DNA from: Kutzneria buriramensis
Lineage (GTDB): Bacteria > Actinomycetota > Actinomycetes > Mycobacteriales > Pseudonocardiaceae
Assembly: GCF_003387475.1 (NCBI RefSeq)
Contig: NZ_QUNO01000026.1
Coordinates: 54,282-118,281 of the forward strand
DNA: 64,000 nucleotides
Direction: 5' to 3'
The notes below the pieces were generated by a model. It was not told where the DNA came from. It saw only the letters and a list, made by a program, of their open reading frames with translations, and ran no database searches. Both the position numbers and the translations under genes were made by a program. Below are positions 51,850 through 60,976 of the stretch, piece by piece. Numbering within the stretch: position 1 is the first letter of the stretch; every line of letters starts with the position of its first letter.

Positions 51850-54277
51850 GAGCGGCTCCAGCGGCGTCGCGGCGGGGATCCGGGCGGTTCGACTCCGTGC
51901 ACAGGGTCGTCGGGCGGGGCTTGGCGTTGACGCGGCTACGGCGGCGGATCGTCCTGGCGCGGCCGGGCATGGCCGGCCGCATCGTGGTCGTGCGGGCAGT
52001 GAACGCGGGTGCGTCGCCGCTGTCGAGCACGAGCCGCGCGGCGATATGGAACCGATCCAGGTGAGACAGGTCGTGCTCGGTCAGCTGGGGCAGGGTGTGC
52101 CGCGCCATGATCCGGGCGTCCTCAGGGGAGGCGTTGAAGACGACTTTGCTGCGGGCGTTGGTGGAGATGCCTTCCTCGAGTTCGCGGGGCAGCTGCCGCA
52201 GGTATTGGTGGGCCAGGACCATGCTGAGCCGGTAACCACGGGCTTCGGCGAGCATGTCTTCCATGGGATAGGCCAAGTGCAGGAAGTTGTGGCACTCGTC
52301 GATGTACAAGGAGCTGTCGCGGCGGTCGCGTTGGGCGATGCGGGCGCGACGGGTGGCGGCCTGCCAGGTGCGGGCGACGACGATCGACCCGATCAGGCGG
52401 GCGGTGTCCATGCCGAGGGCGTCCTTGCCGAGCCGGACCAGCAGCAGCATGCCGTCGAGCACGTCGTCCATGTCGACGGTGGACGCGCCGCCGGCCAGGC
52501 TCTCGCGGACGAACCGGCGGAGCAGCAGCCCGCGCAGCTTGTTCATGAGTGGGGCGGTGACGTGGGCGCGGGCGGGGTCGGACAGGGCGTCGAACCACTG
52601 CCAGAATCCGGCCAGGATCGGATCGCCGGCGGCCTCGATCGCTTGGTGCCGCTTGGTCGGGTTCGTGAGCAGCTCGGGGAGATCGGTCAGAACCGGGACG
52701 GTGTTGAGGGCGCTGAGGGTGAGCAGGCCGGCGCGCAGGATGTCCTCGGTGCGAGGTCCCCACGATCCGGAGTAGACGCGGGAGAAGATCGAGACCAGGT
52801 TGTCCACGACGCGGTCGGTGTCCTCGCCTTCGAGTGGGTTGAGGATGGGTGGGCGTGCGCGGGAGTCGGCGTCCAGCAGCACCACCCGGTGGCCGAGACG
52901 GCGGGGCAGTCGCATGAGGACGTCCTCGACGAGGTCGCCTTTGGGGTCGATGACGACGAGGCCGCGTCCGGCGTCGGCGTCGGCGAGGATGAGGTTGCCC
53001 ATGAGCTCGGACTTGCCGGAGCCGGTAGCGCCGAGGATGTGCAGGTGGTGGCGGGCGTCGGACACGTAGAGGCCGACGGGGCGTTCGTGGCCGGCGTCGG
53101 TGACGCCGATCGGTTTGACGTTCTCGCCGGTGGTGGCGATGCCGGGTGGTGGTGGGACGGCTTGCGCGCCGGCGCGTTGCAGGCCGGGGACGGTGTCGTC
53201 GGTGGGTAGGTGCGCTAGCACCGCGAGCTCGGCGATAGACAGCAGGTCCCCACCGGCCAGGTGTCGGTCCGCGGTGGCGCGCAGGGGGTGGCGGAGTCGG
53301 GTGCGGCGGTAGTAGTTGTGGCCGCTGAAGCCGGCGAAGGCGGCCGCGATGGCGTGCGCTCGGCCGCGCAGGTGATCCCGCACCGCGGCGCGGTTGGGGT
53401 CGTCGGCGACGATGCGGGTGGCCAGGGCGTAGCGGATCCGGGTTTCGTACTGGGCACCGCGTTGTTTGGTGACGATGGCCTTGTCCTGCGCGGAGTTCTC
53501 CATCACGGTCTGGCGGTCGACCGACGGCGCGCGGCGCGGCCGTGGGGTGGTGAGGTCGAGCAGCCGGCCGACGGCGGTGGTCGATCGGCCGGCGCGGATG
53601 CGTCGGGCGGCGCGGCGAGCGCGACGAAGCCGGGCGCCGGTGACCGGGCGCGCAAGGATCTGCACGACGGCATGTTCGGTGCTGCCCAGGCCCGCCGGTG
53701 CGGCGAGCAGGGGCCGGATTGGGTCGGTCGGGAACTCGTGGCGGATCGGCAGTGCTTCGCTGCGGGCGAGCCGCAGCTCGCCGCCAACCGACGCGATGGT
53801 GGTATCGGCCGGAAACGGAAGCGTCGGTGTGGCTGGTTTGGTGGTGGTGTGGGCGCCGGGCCAGGCGGCGGTGATAGCGCGTTCGGCCATGCCGGGCGGC
53901 ACGGTGCCGGGCACCCAGAGCTGGATGCTGACGCCGTGCTGGGCGAACGCGTACTCCCAGACGATGTGGGGCTGGCCGTGCACCCGGCGAGCCCATCCGG
54001 GGCGCAGGAGCCCGACGAGGTTCGCGAACAACGCGCTCGCCCCGTCCGGGTCGACGGTGGGCGGGGCGAGAATGCTGATCACCCGGGCGCCCTCGGCCAT
54101 CCGCTGCTGCGTGTGCCGCCACCACACCCGCCGCCCGACCAACATGGCCGCCACGATCGCGGCCGTCGCGGGGCCGGTGGTCGGGCCCCACGTTGTGGTG
54201 ACGGTCCACAGCGTGTCGAGGATCGCGCGGAACACGAAGGTGGGGTCGCTCAGCACGACCTCCAGCGGCCCGCTCAT
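51839..54277 (-). CDS. Type IV coupling-type ATPase, VirD4/TraD-like
   Basis: 812 residues from ATG 54277, which overlaps the preceding stop (ATGA); the longer open frame upstream is an artefact. A membrane segment near 35-48 is followed by a large region, then the ATPase: GATGSGKSELMGN at about 417-428, VVIDPKGDLVEDVLMRLPRR, NPLEGEDTDRVVDNLVSIFS, and Walker B SLYIDECHNFLH. LAHQYLRQLPRELEEGISTN and ARHTLPQLTEHDLSHL complete the DUF87/TraD-like core. It should feed DNA or protein substrates to the transfer channel. The substrate-selecting relaxase is not in the window. Confidence 0.9.
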   Translation of the reverse strand: MSGPLEVVLSDPTFVFRAILDTLWTVTTTWGPTTGPATAAIVAAMLVGRRVWWRHTQQRMAEGARVISILAPPTVDPDGASALFANLVGLLRPGWARRVHGQPHIVWEYAFAQHGVSIQLWVPGTVPPGMAERAITAAWPGAHTTTKPATPTLPFPADTTIASVGGELRLARSEALPIRHEFPTDPIRPLLAAPAGLGSTEHAVVQILARPVTGARLRRARRAARRIRAGRSTTAVGRLLDLTTPRPRRAPSVDRQTVMENSAQDKAIVTKQRGAQYETRIRYALATRIVADDPNRAAVRDHLRGRAHAIAAAFAGFSGHNYYRRTRLRHPLRATADRHLAGGDLLSIAELAVLAHLPTDDTVPGLQRAGAQAVPPPPGIATTGENVKPIGVTDAGHERPVGLYVSDARHHLHILGATGSGKSELMGNLILADADAGRGLVVIDPKGDLVEDVLMRLPRRLGHRVVLLDADSRARPPILNPLEGEDTDRVVDNLVSIFSRVYSGSWGPRTEDILRAGLLTLSALNTVPVLTDLPELLTNPTKRHQAIEAAGDPILAGFWQWFDALSDPARAHVTAPLMNKLRGLLLRRFVRESLAGGASTVDMDDVLDGMLLLVRLGKDALGMDTARLIGSIVVARTWQAATRRARIAQRDRRDSSLYIDECHNFLHLAYPMEDMLAEARGYRLSMVLAHQYLRQLPRELEEGISTNARSKVVFNASPEDARIMARHTLPQLTEHDLSHLDRFHIAARLVLDSGDAPAFTARTTTMRPAMPGRARTIRRRSRVNAKPRPTTLCTESNRPDPRRDAAGAARDH

Positions 54278-55005
54278 GCCGCGCGCCGTTCGCGCTCGGT
54301 GGCGGCTTGCCATTCGGAGAACCGGCGACGTCCTTGCTTGGCCTGGAAATGGGGGATGTGGTTGGCGGGAATGCCGGTGCGGGACAGTCCGAGGACGGCG
54401 TCGGTATCGCGTTCGGACTGCGAGGAGAAGCCGGCCGCGGCGATGGCGGCCTCGTCCGGGAACACGTCGGCAACCCGGTCGGTGTTCGGGTCGAGAAGGG
54501 CATCCTGGGTGCCGCCGTAGCTGTAGGTCCAGCGGAAATTCGGCGGCGGATCGGGCTCGACGATGCGTCGGAAGCGCGTGACTTCCTTGGTGTAGCAGTA
54601 GAAGTGTGTCTCCGGGCGTGCGCGGCAGACACGCAGCCAAGCACACAGGTAGTCGTCGGAAAAGAAGTCGCCGGCATCGTGGATCCGGACCCAGGTGCCG
54701 GTGAAGCGGGGATGAGCGAGCTCGGCGAGCATCGCCTGCTCCCAGCCGAGCAAGTCTTCCAGGACAAAGGCCAGGTTGGCTTCATGCCGTGCTTTCACCG
54801 CGGGCCACCGGTAGGCGCCGTGGCGGGCGTAGCAGACGTGCCTGCACACCCCGGCCGATGGGCAGGTGTTGTAGGTGCGGCCGTCGGGGAGTCGGCCGGC
54901 CCAGGCGGGCAGGGTCCAGTTCCAGACGCCGATCGCGCGAAGCCGACGGTTCTGAGTCAGCAGCCGGGACGGACGCACGGGCGGGGGCGGGCATGCGGGC
55001 ATCAC
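54274..55005 (-). CDS. GP88-like protein with a Cys motif
   Basis: 243 residues. RTYNTCPSAGVCRHVCYARH carries a C-x5-C-x3-C motif, typical of the gene-product-88 family found in phages and ICEs. Then WVRIHDAGDFFSDDYLCAWL, RPETHFYCYTKEVTRFRRI and FRWTYSYGGTQDALL follow, with conserved His, Asp and Tyr. The Cys cluster could bind iron-sulfur or zinc; activity unknown. GTG 55005 shares bases with the VirB4 stop, and its own stop overlaps the coupling gene, so it is transcribed inside the T4SS operon. Confidence 0.75.
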   Translation of the reverse strand: MMPACPPPPVRPSRLLTQNRRLRAIGVWNWTLPAWAGRLPDGRTYNTCPSAGVCRHVCYARHGAYRWPAVKARHEANLAFVLEDLLGWEQAMLAELAHPRFTGTWVRIHDAGDFFSDDYLCAWLRVCRARPETHFYCYTKEVTRFRRIVEPDPPPNFRWTYSYGGTQDALLDPNTDRVADVFPDEAAIAAAGFSSQSERDTDAVLGLSRTGIPANHIPHFQAKQGRRRFSEWQAATERERRAA

Positions 55006-56822
55006 GCCACCTCGTCAGACTGGTCGAGTTCGATGTAGCCGTCAGGATCCGGCTCCAGAACGACGACTCCGTCCGGTGCCGCGTCGTCATGGAGAGCGGC
55101 CAACTGCGCAGGGTCGGTGGTGATCAACGTGTCCTCCCGCGGAGAAGCAAGGGCCTGAAACGCCGCTCTGTGCTGGCCAGCGACGAGCAAGCCGACGCCC
55201 CGGCCGGCGGACAGCAGATGCTCCCGTTCGCCGTCGGACAGCCCGAACAGGGCGGCGACCTCGTCGATGGCTTGCGGGGCTTGACGGAGCAGGATCTGCG
55301 TGGTGGAGTTCGCGATGATCGCCCGCCCAAGCTCGGACTGGGTCAGATCGACGATGTTCGGCGTGATCACCGTCAGCCCGACCCAGCGTTTGCGTGCGGA
55401 ATTGGCCAGCCGGTAGAGGAACCGGGCGCCGGCCGGGTGCTGCATGAGCAGCCACGCCTCGTCCACCAACACCAGCCGCGGCCGCCGCGTCGCCGGGTTG
55501 GACACCCGCCGCCACACCGCGTCCAACGCCAGCAGCAGACCGATGGCCTTGAGTTCGTCGGGTAGATCGCGCAGGCTGAACACGAGCAGGTGCCCGTCGG
55601 GTTGGGTGCTGGTGGGGCCGGCGAACAAGCCGGAGAACGCGCCGGCGACAAACGGGTGCAGCCGTGCGCCGAGGTCTCGGGCGTTCGGGTCTTTGCTCGC
55701 GGCGAGGACGGCGGCGAGGTCTTTGAGCAGCGGCGCCGGGCGGGTCCACGTGGTCGGCTGGGCGGTGATGCCGGCTCGCTGGTAGGTCGCCAGGATCGCG
55801 GTGTCGAGCACGGCGCGTTGCTGCGCGGCCAGTTCGGTGCCGAGCATGACCTCGATGACTGTGTGCAGGAACAACGCCCGCCGCGTGAGTGCGTCTGGTG
55901 GTGCGCTGATTCGGCCGTCGGGCAGGGGCGCGAGCGGCAGGTCGAACGGGTTGATCCGCACGTCGCCGGCACCGAGGGGGATGTGGGTGCCGCCGACGGC
56001 GCGGCAGAGTGTGGCGTATTCGTCTTCGGGGTCGATGATCGCGGACTCGACGCCGGCGTAGAGCCAGCGCAGGGTTTCCAGCTTGGCGAGGTAGGACTTG
56101 CCGCTGCCGGAGCGGGCGAGGATCACGCTGTTGTAGTTGTCGCCGGCGAACCGGTCCCAGTGCAGCAGGCTGCCCGAGCCGAGGTTGTAGCCGTAGAGCA
56201 CACCCGCCGGCAGGGCCATCGTCGCCGGATCGGCGGCGGGCAGGTCGGCGGAGGTGAACGGGAAGGCCGCGGCCAACGCGTCGGTGTCGAACGTCCGGCG
56301 CATCCGCAGCGTGTCCAGCCCGATCGGCAGGCAGGACACCCAGCCTTGTAGCGAGCGGTAGGAGGTGGGCTGGGCGTTGAGCAGCAGCGACGCCGCCAAC
56401 GACCTGACGGCGGCGACCTCCTCCGCCAGGGCCTGTTCGGTGGGGGCGTGCACGGTGAGGTAGAGGCCGAGCCGGTAGAGCTTGGAGATGCGGCGGGCGA
56501 CCCGCGCGGACAGGTCGTGCGCGTCCTCGGCCGCGACCTCCACCGCTGGATCGGCCAGGCGACCCTTCTCGGCGGTGTGCCGGCGGCCGGCTTCGAGTTT
56601 GCCGAGTTGGCGTTTGAGCCGGTCGGCGGCGGTGGCCGGGTCAATCGGTTCGACGTGCAGGCTGACGTCGACCCGGCCGGGGTAGGCCAGCAGCGGTTGC
56701 AGCCACCCGGGGTAGACCTCGCGCGGGTAGCCGACGACGGCGAACGAGGCGACGAATTCGTCGCCGACTTCGACGTGGCGGGGCGCGACGCGCAGCGACG
56801 GCGGGGTGAAGGCACTGGTCAC
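55002..56822 (-). CDS. VirB4/TraC-like T4SS ATPase
   Basis: 606 residues. The N-terminal half (DEFVASFAVVGYPREVYPG, SARVARRISKLYRLGLYLTV) is the usual VirB4-like mixed domain, and the C-terminal half is the ATPase: ILARSGSGKSYLAKLETLRW with Walker A near 237-243, IIDPEDEYATLCRAVGG, Walker B RLVLVDEAWLLM and RKRWVGLTVITPNIVDLTQS. It energises the conjugation apparatus at the membrane. ATG 56822, overlapping the PrgI gene stop. Confidence 0.9.
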   Translation of the reverse strand: MTSAFTPPSLRVAPRHVEVGDEFVASFAVVGYPREVYPGWLQPLLAYPGRVDVSLHVEPIDPATAADRLKRQLGKLEAGRRHTAEKGRLADPAVEVAAEDAHDLSARVARRISKLYRLGLYLTVHAPTEQALAEEVAAVRSLAASLLLNAQPTSYRSLQGWVSCLPIGLDTLRMRRTFDTDALAAAFPFTSADLPAADPATMALPAGVLYGYNLGSGSLLHWDRFAGDNYNSVILARSGSGKSYLAKLETLRWLYAGVESAIIDPEDEYATLCRAVGGTHIPLGAGDVRINPFDLPLAPLPDGRISAPPDALTRRALFLHTVIEVMLGTELAAQQRAVLDTAILATYQRAGITAQPTTWTRPAPLLKDLAAVLAASKDPNARDLGARLHPFVAGAFSGLFAGPTSTQPDGHLLVFSLRDLPDELKAIGLLLALDAVWRRVSNPATRRPRLVLVDEAWLLMQHPAGARFLYRLANSARKRWVGLTVITPNIVDLTQSELGRAIIANSTTQILLRQAPQAIDEVAALFGLSDGEREHLLSAGRGVGLLVAGQHRAAFQALASPREDTLITTDPAQLAALHDDAAPDGVVVLEPDPDGYIELDQSDEVA

Positions 56823-57841
56823 AGATCACCGTCCCAAGTGGTGGTGATGACGTCGTCGAACGCGGCCATCGGCGCGTGTGCCGGGATGAAACAGCCGGGA
56901 TCGGTCGTGGAGGCCAGCACGGCCCTGGCCTGCGTCGCGTCCAGCGGCGTGACGGTGATCCCGGCGGGTGCCAGCAGTTCGATGGCTTCGCCGAGTCGCC
57001 GGGCCAGCCGCTGCTCGCCAGCCCGTCGCGCTGCGTCCGTGACGACGTCGCGACGGCGGGAGCGGCGGGCGCGCAGCAGCGCCCAGGGGGAGGGGCCGCC
57101 CAAGCCGTCGGTGGCGTGCGCTGAGCGGACCGGTTCACGCAGCACGATGACCACCTGGCGGCGCAAGAGATCTGCGGTCGTGGCCAGATGTTCGAGATAG
57201 TCCGCGTGCTCCAGTGCTGCGGCTTCCAGTGCCGGATGCGGTAGCCCGGGGGCGGTGTGGCGGAGGGTGGCGATCTGCTCGGTCAGGTCCAGCGGTTGCG
57301 CACGGACGAGGATCTGTACCGGCGCGGTGAGGCTGTGTAGGTAGCGGGCCAGCACGGCGACGAGGGCTTCCTGCTCGGCGGGCGTGCGTAGCGAGAAGTT
57401 GACCGTGCTGGCAGTGGCGACCAGGGCGACGCCGTCGGGTCCGAGGTCGATCGCGCCGGCCTCGGACACCGCCCGTGCCGGCAAATCGAGTTCGGCGGCA
57501 GGCTCGGGAGTATCGGTGGTGATCCAGGCGGGCACGGTCGGGCGTCCTTCCGGCGCGGCGACACGCAGGCTCGGTTGCAGGCGTTGCCGGAGAGCGGCCA
57601 GCAGCAGCCGGTCGAGGGGAAGCCCGTCCCGGGTGCCGAGAGCAAGGAACACCGCGCCCGCTCCGACCGGGATTGCCATGGCGAGGAACACCGTTAGTGG
57701 CACCCAGGGCCGGCTCAGGTTCCAACCGGCGTAGAGGACGAACGCGGTGACGATGAGGATCACCAACTGCCGGGCGGTCAGGTTGCCCAGCAGGCGGTCC
57801 TCGCGATCCACATCGGACGGAATGCGCACGGGCTGACTCAC
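56819..57841 (-). CDS. PrgI-family (VirB3-like) membrane protein
   Basis: 340 residues from GTG 57841, which overlaps the previous stop; a longer upstream frame is not protein-like. The opening VRIPSDVDREDRLLGNLTARQ followed by two membrane helices (LVILIVTAFVLYAGW, TVFLAMAIPVGAGAVFLAL) is the PrgI/VirB3 signature. After it comes a cytosolic C-terminal domain (AAELDLPARAVSEAGAIDL, HSLTAPVQILVRAQPLDL) often called SCO6880-like. It sits in the T4SS inner-membrane platform beside VirB4. Confidence 0.85.
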   Translation of the reverse strand: MSQPVRIPSDVDREDRLLGNLTARQLVILIVTAFVLYAGWNLSRPWVPLTVFLAMAIPVGAGAVFLALGTRDGLPLDRLLLAALRQRLQPSLRVAAPEGRPTVPAWITTDTPEPAAELDLPARAVSEAGAIDLGPDGVALVATASTVNFSLRTPAEQEALVAVLARYLHSLTAPVQILVRAQPLDLTEQIATLRHTAPGLPHPALEAAALEHADYLEHLATTADLLRRQVVIVLREPVRSAHATDGLGGPSPWALLRARRSRRRDVVTDAARRAGEQRLARRLGEAIELLAPAGITVTPLDATQARAVLASTTDPGCFIPAHAPMAAFDDVITTTWDGDL

Positions 57842-59673
57842 CGGGATCCACCACCCGACCGCCGCCGGGACGTCGGCGCCTGGAACTGCACGGGCACCGG
57901 TCGCGGCGTCCGCCTGGTGATTGGCCGCTGCGGTTGGGGAAGCGGCGTCGCCGGTGGCGGGTAGGCCTTCGGCGCTGGGGCCGTCGGGCCTGCCTCGGGC
58001 CGGAAGTAGACCGGGGCCGGCGTGTGGGTGCGAGCTCGCCGTGCCGGCGGCGGCGTCACGTTGTCCTGGAACACCGCTGGCGCCGGGGGGCCGTCCGCGT
58101 GAACGGGCCGCGTTCTTGCGGGCGGCGTGGCCGGCCGGAACCGGACCGGGGACACCGGCGCGGACCGATGCGACCATTCTGGCTGCGCCGCCGGTGGGCG
58201 GGCTGGCCGGAACTGCATTGGGTGAGGTGGGTCAACCGGCCGCGGCATCGGGGTGCCCGCCGATGCGGGATCGGGCGTGGCGGGGCGGAAGGTGGTCATG
58301 GCGGGCCTTTCCGCGGCGTGCGTCTCGGCGAGATCGTGGGTGGTGACCTGCGTGATCGGCTGGAGGAATCGGGCCTGGCCTGGTGGCAGTCGCAGCGGGC
58401 GGCGGGCGCGTTCGATGCCCTGCCAGTCCCGGATCCGCCGGGCCATCGCGGCGGGGCTGTGTTGGCCGTCGACGCCCCACCAGGTGCGGATTGGCGCGGG
58501 CCACCGCGGATCCCTCGGCGACGGCTCCGGTGTCCACGTGTGCGGGCGGGTCTGTCGGTCACCTCGGAGGTGTCCGAACGCCTTGCCCATCACGTAGGCG
58601 CGGGCCAGACCGCCGACTAGGGACCGGCCGCCGCTGGCATGGCGGCGCACCGCGCCCAGGATCCAGAACGGCTCCTTGACCAGCACGTAAACCAGCGCCA
58701 GCCCGATCAGCAGATTCACCAGGCCGCCGCTCGTCGGCCCGAGCGGGGTGAACCCCGGTGCCAGCAGCACCTTCAACGCGGTGATCAGCGTGAGCGACTG
58801 CGCGACCTGCACCGCCAACACGCCACCGAACGCCCGCCACCACCAAAACGCAATGCCCTCGGTCTGCGGCAGACCGTGGGCCATCAACGCCAACGGCGCC
58901 CCGGCGAGCAGGATCACGACGGCGACCACGCGCACGACGTAGGTCACCAGCACCGCGATCAGACCGATCACGAACACCACCGCGAGCAGCTGCTCGACGA
59001 TGCCGTAACTGGCCAGCCCGCTGAGGTAGAGGTTCTTCAACGCCTCGGCGGTGCTGTTCGGGTCCAGGCCGTCGCCCAGGAGCGCGCCGCTGAGCGCGTT
59101 GGCGATCGTGATGGCCTGCGTCCCGAGGAGCATGCTGGCCGCCCCGGCCACGACGCCGAGTACCAGCCGGGGCAGGATCTCGCGGATCCTGTAGCGGGTC
59201 TGCAGCGTCTGGTGCGCCATCACGATCAGGCCGGCGACCACGACGACCGTCGCGTAGCAGGTCAGCACGACCTGCCACGAGGCGTTCCACAGCTCACCGA
59301 TCCGTGGCAGCGAACTCGGATCGGGGGTGGCGAGCAGGCTGTGGCCGAGCAGGTCCAGCACCGGGTTGAGCGCGGCGGTGACCACCATCCGGAAGAAGGC
59401 GGTGAGGATCTCGTCCACGCAGCCGGCCCAGGTCGAGTTGTCGAAGACGCTGCATTGCGAACCCGGATCCGCGGCTGCCGGAGTAGACGGTGGTGGTGGC
59501 GCCGTCGTCGCGACGGGCGGCTGCAGGCAGCCGACGCCGCACGGCGGACCCGGCACCGACGTCGTGGTCGGTGCCGGATCCGCCGAGGCGATGCCGACCG
59601 TTGCCGAGCTCGCCACGATCGCGGCGAGGCACGTTGCGGTGAGCAGGACGGCGGCCCGTGTCGCTGCGTTCAC
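57838..59673 (-). CDS. TrbL/VirB6-like membrane protein with a repetitive tail
   Basis: 611 residues from GTG 59673 (overlaps the pilin stop). A signal sequence (VLLTATCLAAIVASSATVG) is followed by a Pro/Thr-rich linker with Cys, then at least six membrane helices (VVLTCYATVVVVAGLIVMAH, LVLGVVAGAASMLLG, LLAVVFVIGLIAVLVTYVV, VVAVVILLAGAPLALMAHG, LTLITALKVLLA, NLLIGLALVYVLV), the TrbL/VirB6 arrangement that forms the channel. The last ~200 residues are cytosolic and Pro-rich, with repeats such as TFRPATP, QFRPARP, RFRPATP and YFRPEAG. The tail may bind partners. Confidence 0.85.
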   Translation of the reverse strand: MNAATRAAVLLTATCLAAIVASSATVGIASADPAPTTTSVPGPPCGVGCLQPPVATTAPPPPSTPAAADPGSQCSVFDNSTWAGCVDEILTAFFRMVVTAALNPVLDLLGHSLLATPDPSSLPRIGELWNASWQVVLTCYATVVVVAGLIVMAHQTLQTRYRIREILPRLVLGVVAGAASMLLGTQAITIANALSGALLGDGLDPNSTAEALKNLYLSGLASYGIVEQLLAVVFVIGLIAVLVTYVVRVVAVVILLAGAPLALMAHGLPQTEGIAFWWWRAFGGVLAVQVAQSLTLITALKVLLAPGFTPLGPTSGGLVNLLIGLALVYVLVKEPFWILGAVRRHASGGRSLVGGLARAYVMGKAFGHLRGDRQTRPHTWTPEPSPRDPRWPAPIRTWWGVDGQHSPAAMARRIRDWQGIERARRPLRLPPGQARFLQPITQVTTHDLAETHAAERPAMTTFRPATPDPASAGTPMPRPVDPPHPMQFRPARPPAAQPEWSHRSAPVSPVRFRPATPPARTRPVHADGPPAPAVFQDNVTPPPARRARTHTPAPVYFRPEAGPTAPAPKAYPPPATPLPQPQRPITRRTPRPVPVQFQAPTSRRRSGGGSR

Positions 59674-60029
59674 AGCCCGCCAACAATGTGCGTGAGGGCG
59701 TCGACCACGAGCGGGGCGAGTGCGGCCAGCCCGAAGCCGATCGCGGCGTTGCGGAACGCAGACTTGGCCTTCTCCACCTCGCCCGGGTCGCCGTTCGCCG
59801 CGAGGTAACGCAGCCCGCCGACGGTCAGGAACGTGGTCGCGACGGTGGCCAGGATCGCGATGATCCAGTTCCGAATATTGAGCAGGACGTCCTTCAGCGT
59901 GCCGGCCAAGGCCACGACGTAGGTCGTCGCTGCGGCGGCCGGAACCGCCGTCACGACCATGATGACGAGCGCAGCGAGCAGCGCGTACAGTAGGCGATTC
60001 CTCCGATGACTGGGGCTTGTTACGCGCAT
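59670..60029 (-). CDS. VirB2-like conjugative pilin
   Basis: 119 residues. A signal-like N terminus (LYALLAALVIMVVTAVPAAA) is followed by two hydrophobic helices: VVALAGTLKDVLLNIRNWII then ILATVATTFLTVGGLRYLA, and AAIGFGLAALAPLVVDAL at the end. This is the double-helix shape of VirB2/TrbC-type pilins in Gram-positive T4SS, directly before the TrbL-like gene. ATG 60029 overlaps the upstream gene by 10 bases. Confidence 0.8.
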   Translation of the reverse strand: MRVTSPSHRRNRLLYALLAALVIMVVTAVPAAAATTYVVALAGTLKDVLLNIRNWIIAILATVATTFLTVGGLRYLAANGDPGEVEKAKSAFRNAAIGFGLAALAPLVVDALTHIVGGL

Positions 60030-60976
60030 CGGCGCACCTCCGACTCCGGGGCGGTCCGCGAGGAGTCAGTGGTCTCCCCACGCGCCATGAGGCCGGTAGC
60101 CGGCTTGCGATTCGACGCCGGACTAACCGGAACTGGGCGTCCGTTGCGAAGGCGACCACTCACCGCGCGCGACCGAGTAGGCACTTCGTCGTCCAGGGAA
60201 AAGTCCACAACGGACAGCCCGGACAGCGCGGCGGACAGGACCGGGTCATTCGGATCGGCCTCCGCGATGCGGATCCGAAGCCAGCCGACGAGTCGGTCCT
60301 CGGCCCGATCCCGGGCCTTGTAGACCGCCTTGACACGCCGGCCGCGCAAAGCGGCCCAGTCTGCGACCGACGTGCGATCCAACCGAGTAGCGGCGATCAG
60401 ATCTGCCTCGGTCGGGGTCAGGACCCCTTCGCCGATGGCCTCCACCACGAGGAGCTCGGGATTTCCCCCGGTTGACGCGGAGGCCGGCATCTGGGCTTGC
60501 GAGCCGATCGGCCGTGGCGCGTCGAGCGACTCCTCGAGTGCGGCTTGGCCCGCTCGCCGAGCGGCCCAGCCGAGCCGAACGACGATGGCTGGCTTGTCGA
60601 GATCGATGCTCGCCAGTGCATCGAGGAATCCAGTCAGAACTGCGGCATGCACGTCGGCACGATCGCCACGGAAACGGGCGGCGAGCCATCCGGCCGTCGC
60701 TGCGAGATTCGGCAACGCCATTCCCGCGCACGCCACCGTCCAAGCACCGCGTTCAACTCGGGAACGGCGGGCCACATACGCCCAGACGGCATCACGGGCC
60801 CCGTCCGCGCAGTGCCGGCTCAGCAGATAGTCGCGGAGTTCGTCCAGCGGAATGAGTCGTGAGGGAAGGTCGTCGAACTCGCGGCCGTCGATGCAGAGCG
60901 GATCAGGTCCGGTGACCAGCCAGGCGAAGGTCTTACGGACGGTGTCCAGCGGCAGCCATTCAGTGGTGTCGGCCAT
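60020..60976 (-). CDS. ICE regulator with a sigma-70 region 4-like helix-turn-helix
   Basis: 318 residues, cytosolic. The middle region EGVLTPTEADLIAATRLDRT followed by WAALRGRRVKAVYKARDRAE resembles a sigma-70 region 4 helix-turn-helix, a pattern found in putative transcription regulators of actinobacterial ICEs. The N-terminal half (EWLPLDTVRKTFAWLVTGPD, SRLIPLDELRDYLL) is helical and unknown. It heads the leftward T4SS operon, with AGGAGG six bases before ATG 60976, so it may control transfer. Confidence 0.7.
   Translation of the reverse strand: MADTTEWLPLDTVRKTFAWLVTGPDPLCIDGREFDDLPSRLIPLDELRDYLLSRHCADGARDAVWAYVARRSRVERGAWTVACAGMALPNLAATAGWLAARFRGDRADVHAAVLTGFLDALASIDLDKPAIVVRLGWAARRAGQAALEESLDAPRPIGSQAQMPASASTGGNPELLVVEAIGEGVLTPTEADLIAATRLDRTSVADWAALRGRRVKAVYKARDRAEDRLVGWLRIRIAEADPNDPVLSAALSGLSVVDFSLDDEVPTRSRAVSGRLRNGRPVPVSPASNRKPATGLMARGETTDSSRTAPESEVRRCA

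Noticed and set aside
54278..54646. Extended N terminus of the coupling ATPase (123 more codons)
   Set aside because: The extra residues are not protein-like and overlap the GP88-like gene; ATG 54277 overlaps the upstream stop as in the rest of the operon.
52122..54785. Open frame of 887 codons on the minus strand
   Set aside because: Same-strand shadow of the coupling ATPase in another frame; its Arg/Pro/His-rich text has no motif, and the ATPase frame has full Walker motifs.
59674..60159. Extended N terminus of the TrbL-like protein
   Set aside because: It overlaps the VirB2-like gene and is Arg-rich; GTG 59673 is followed by a signal peptide.
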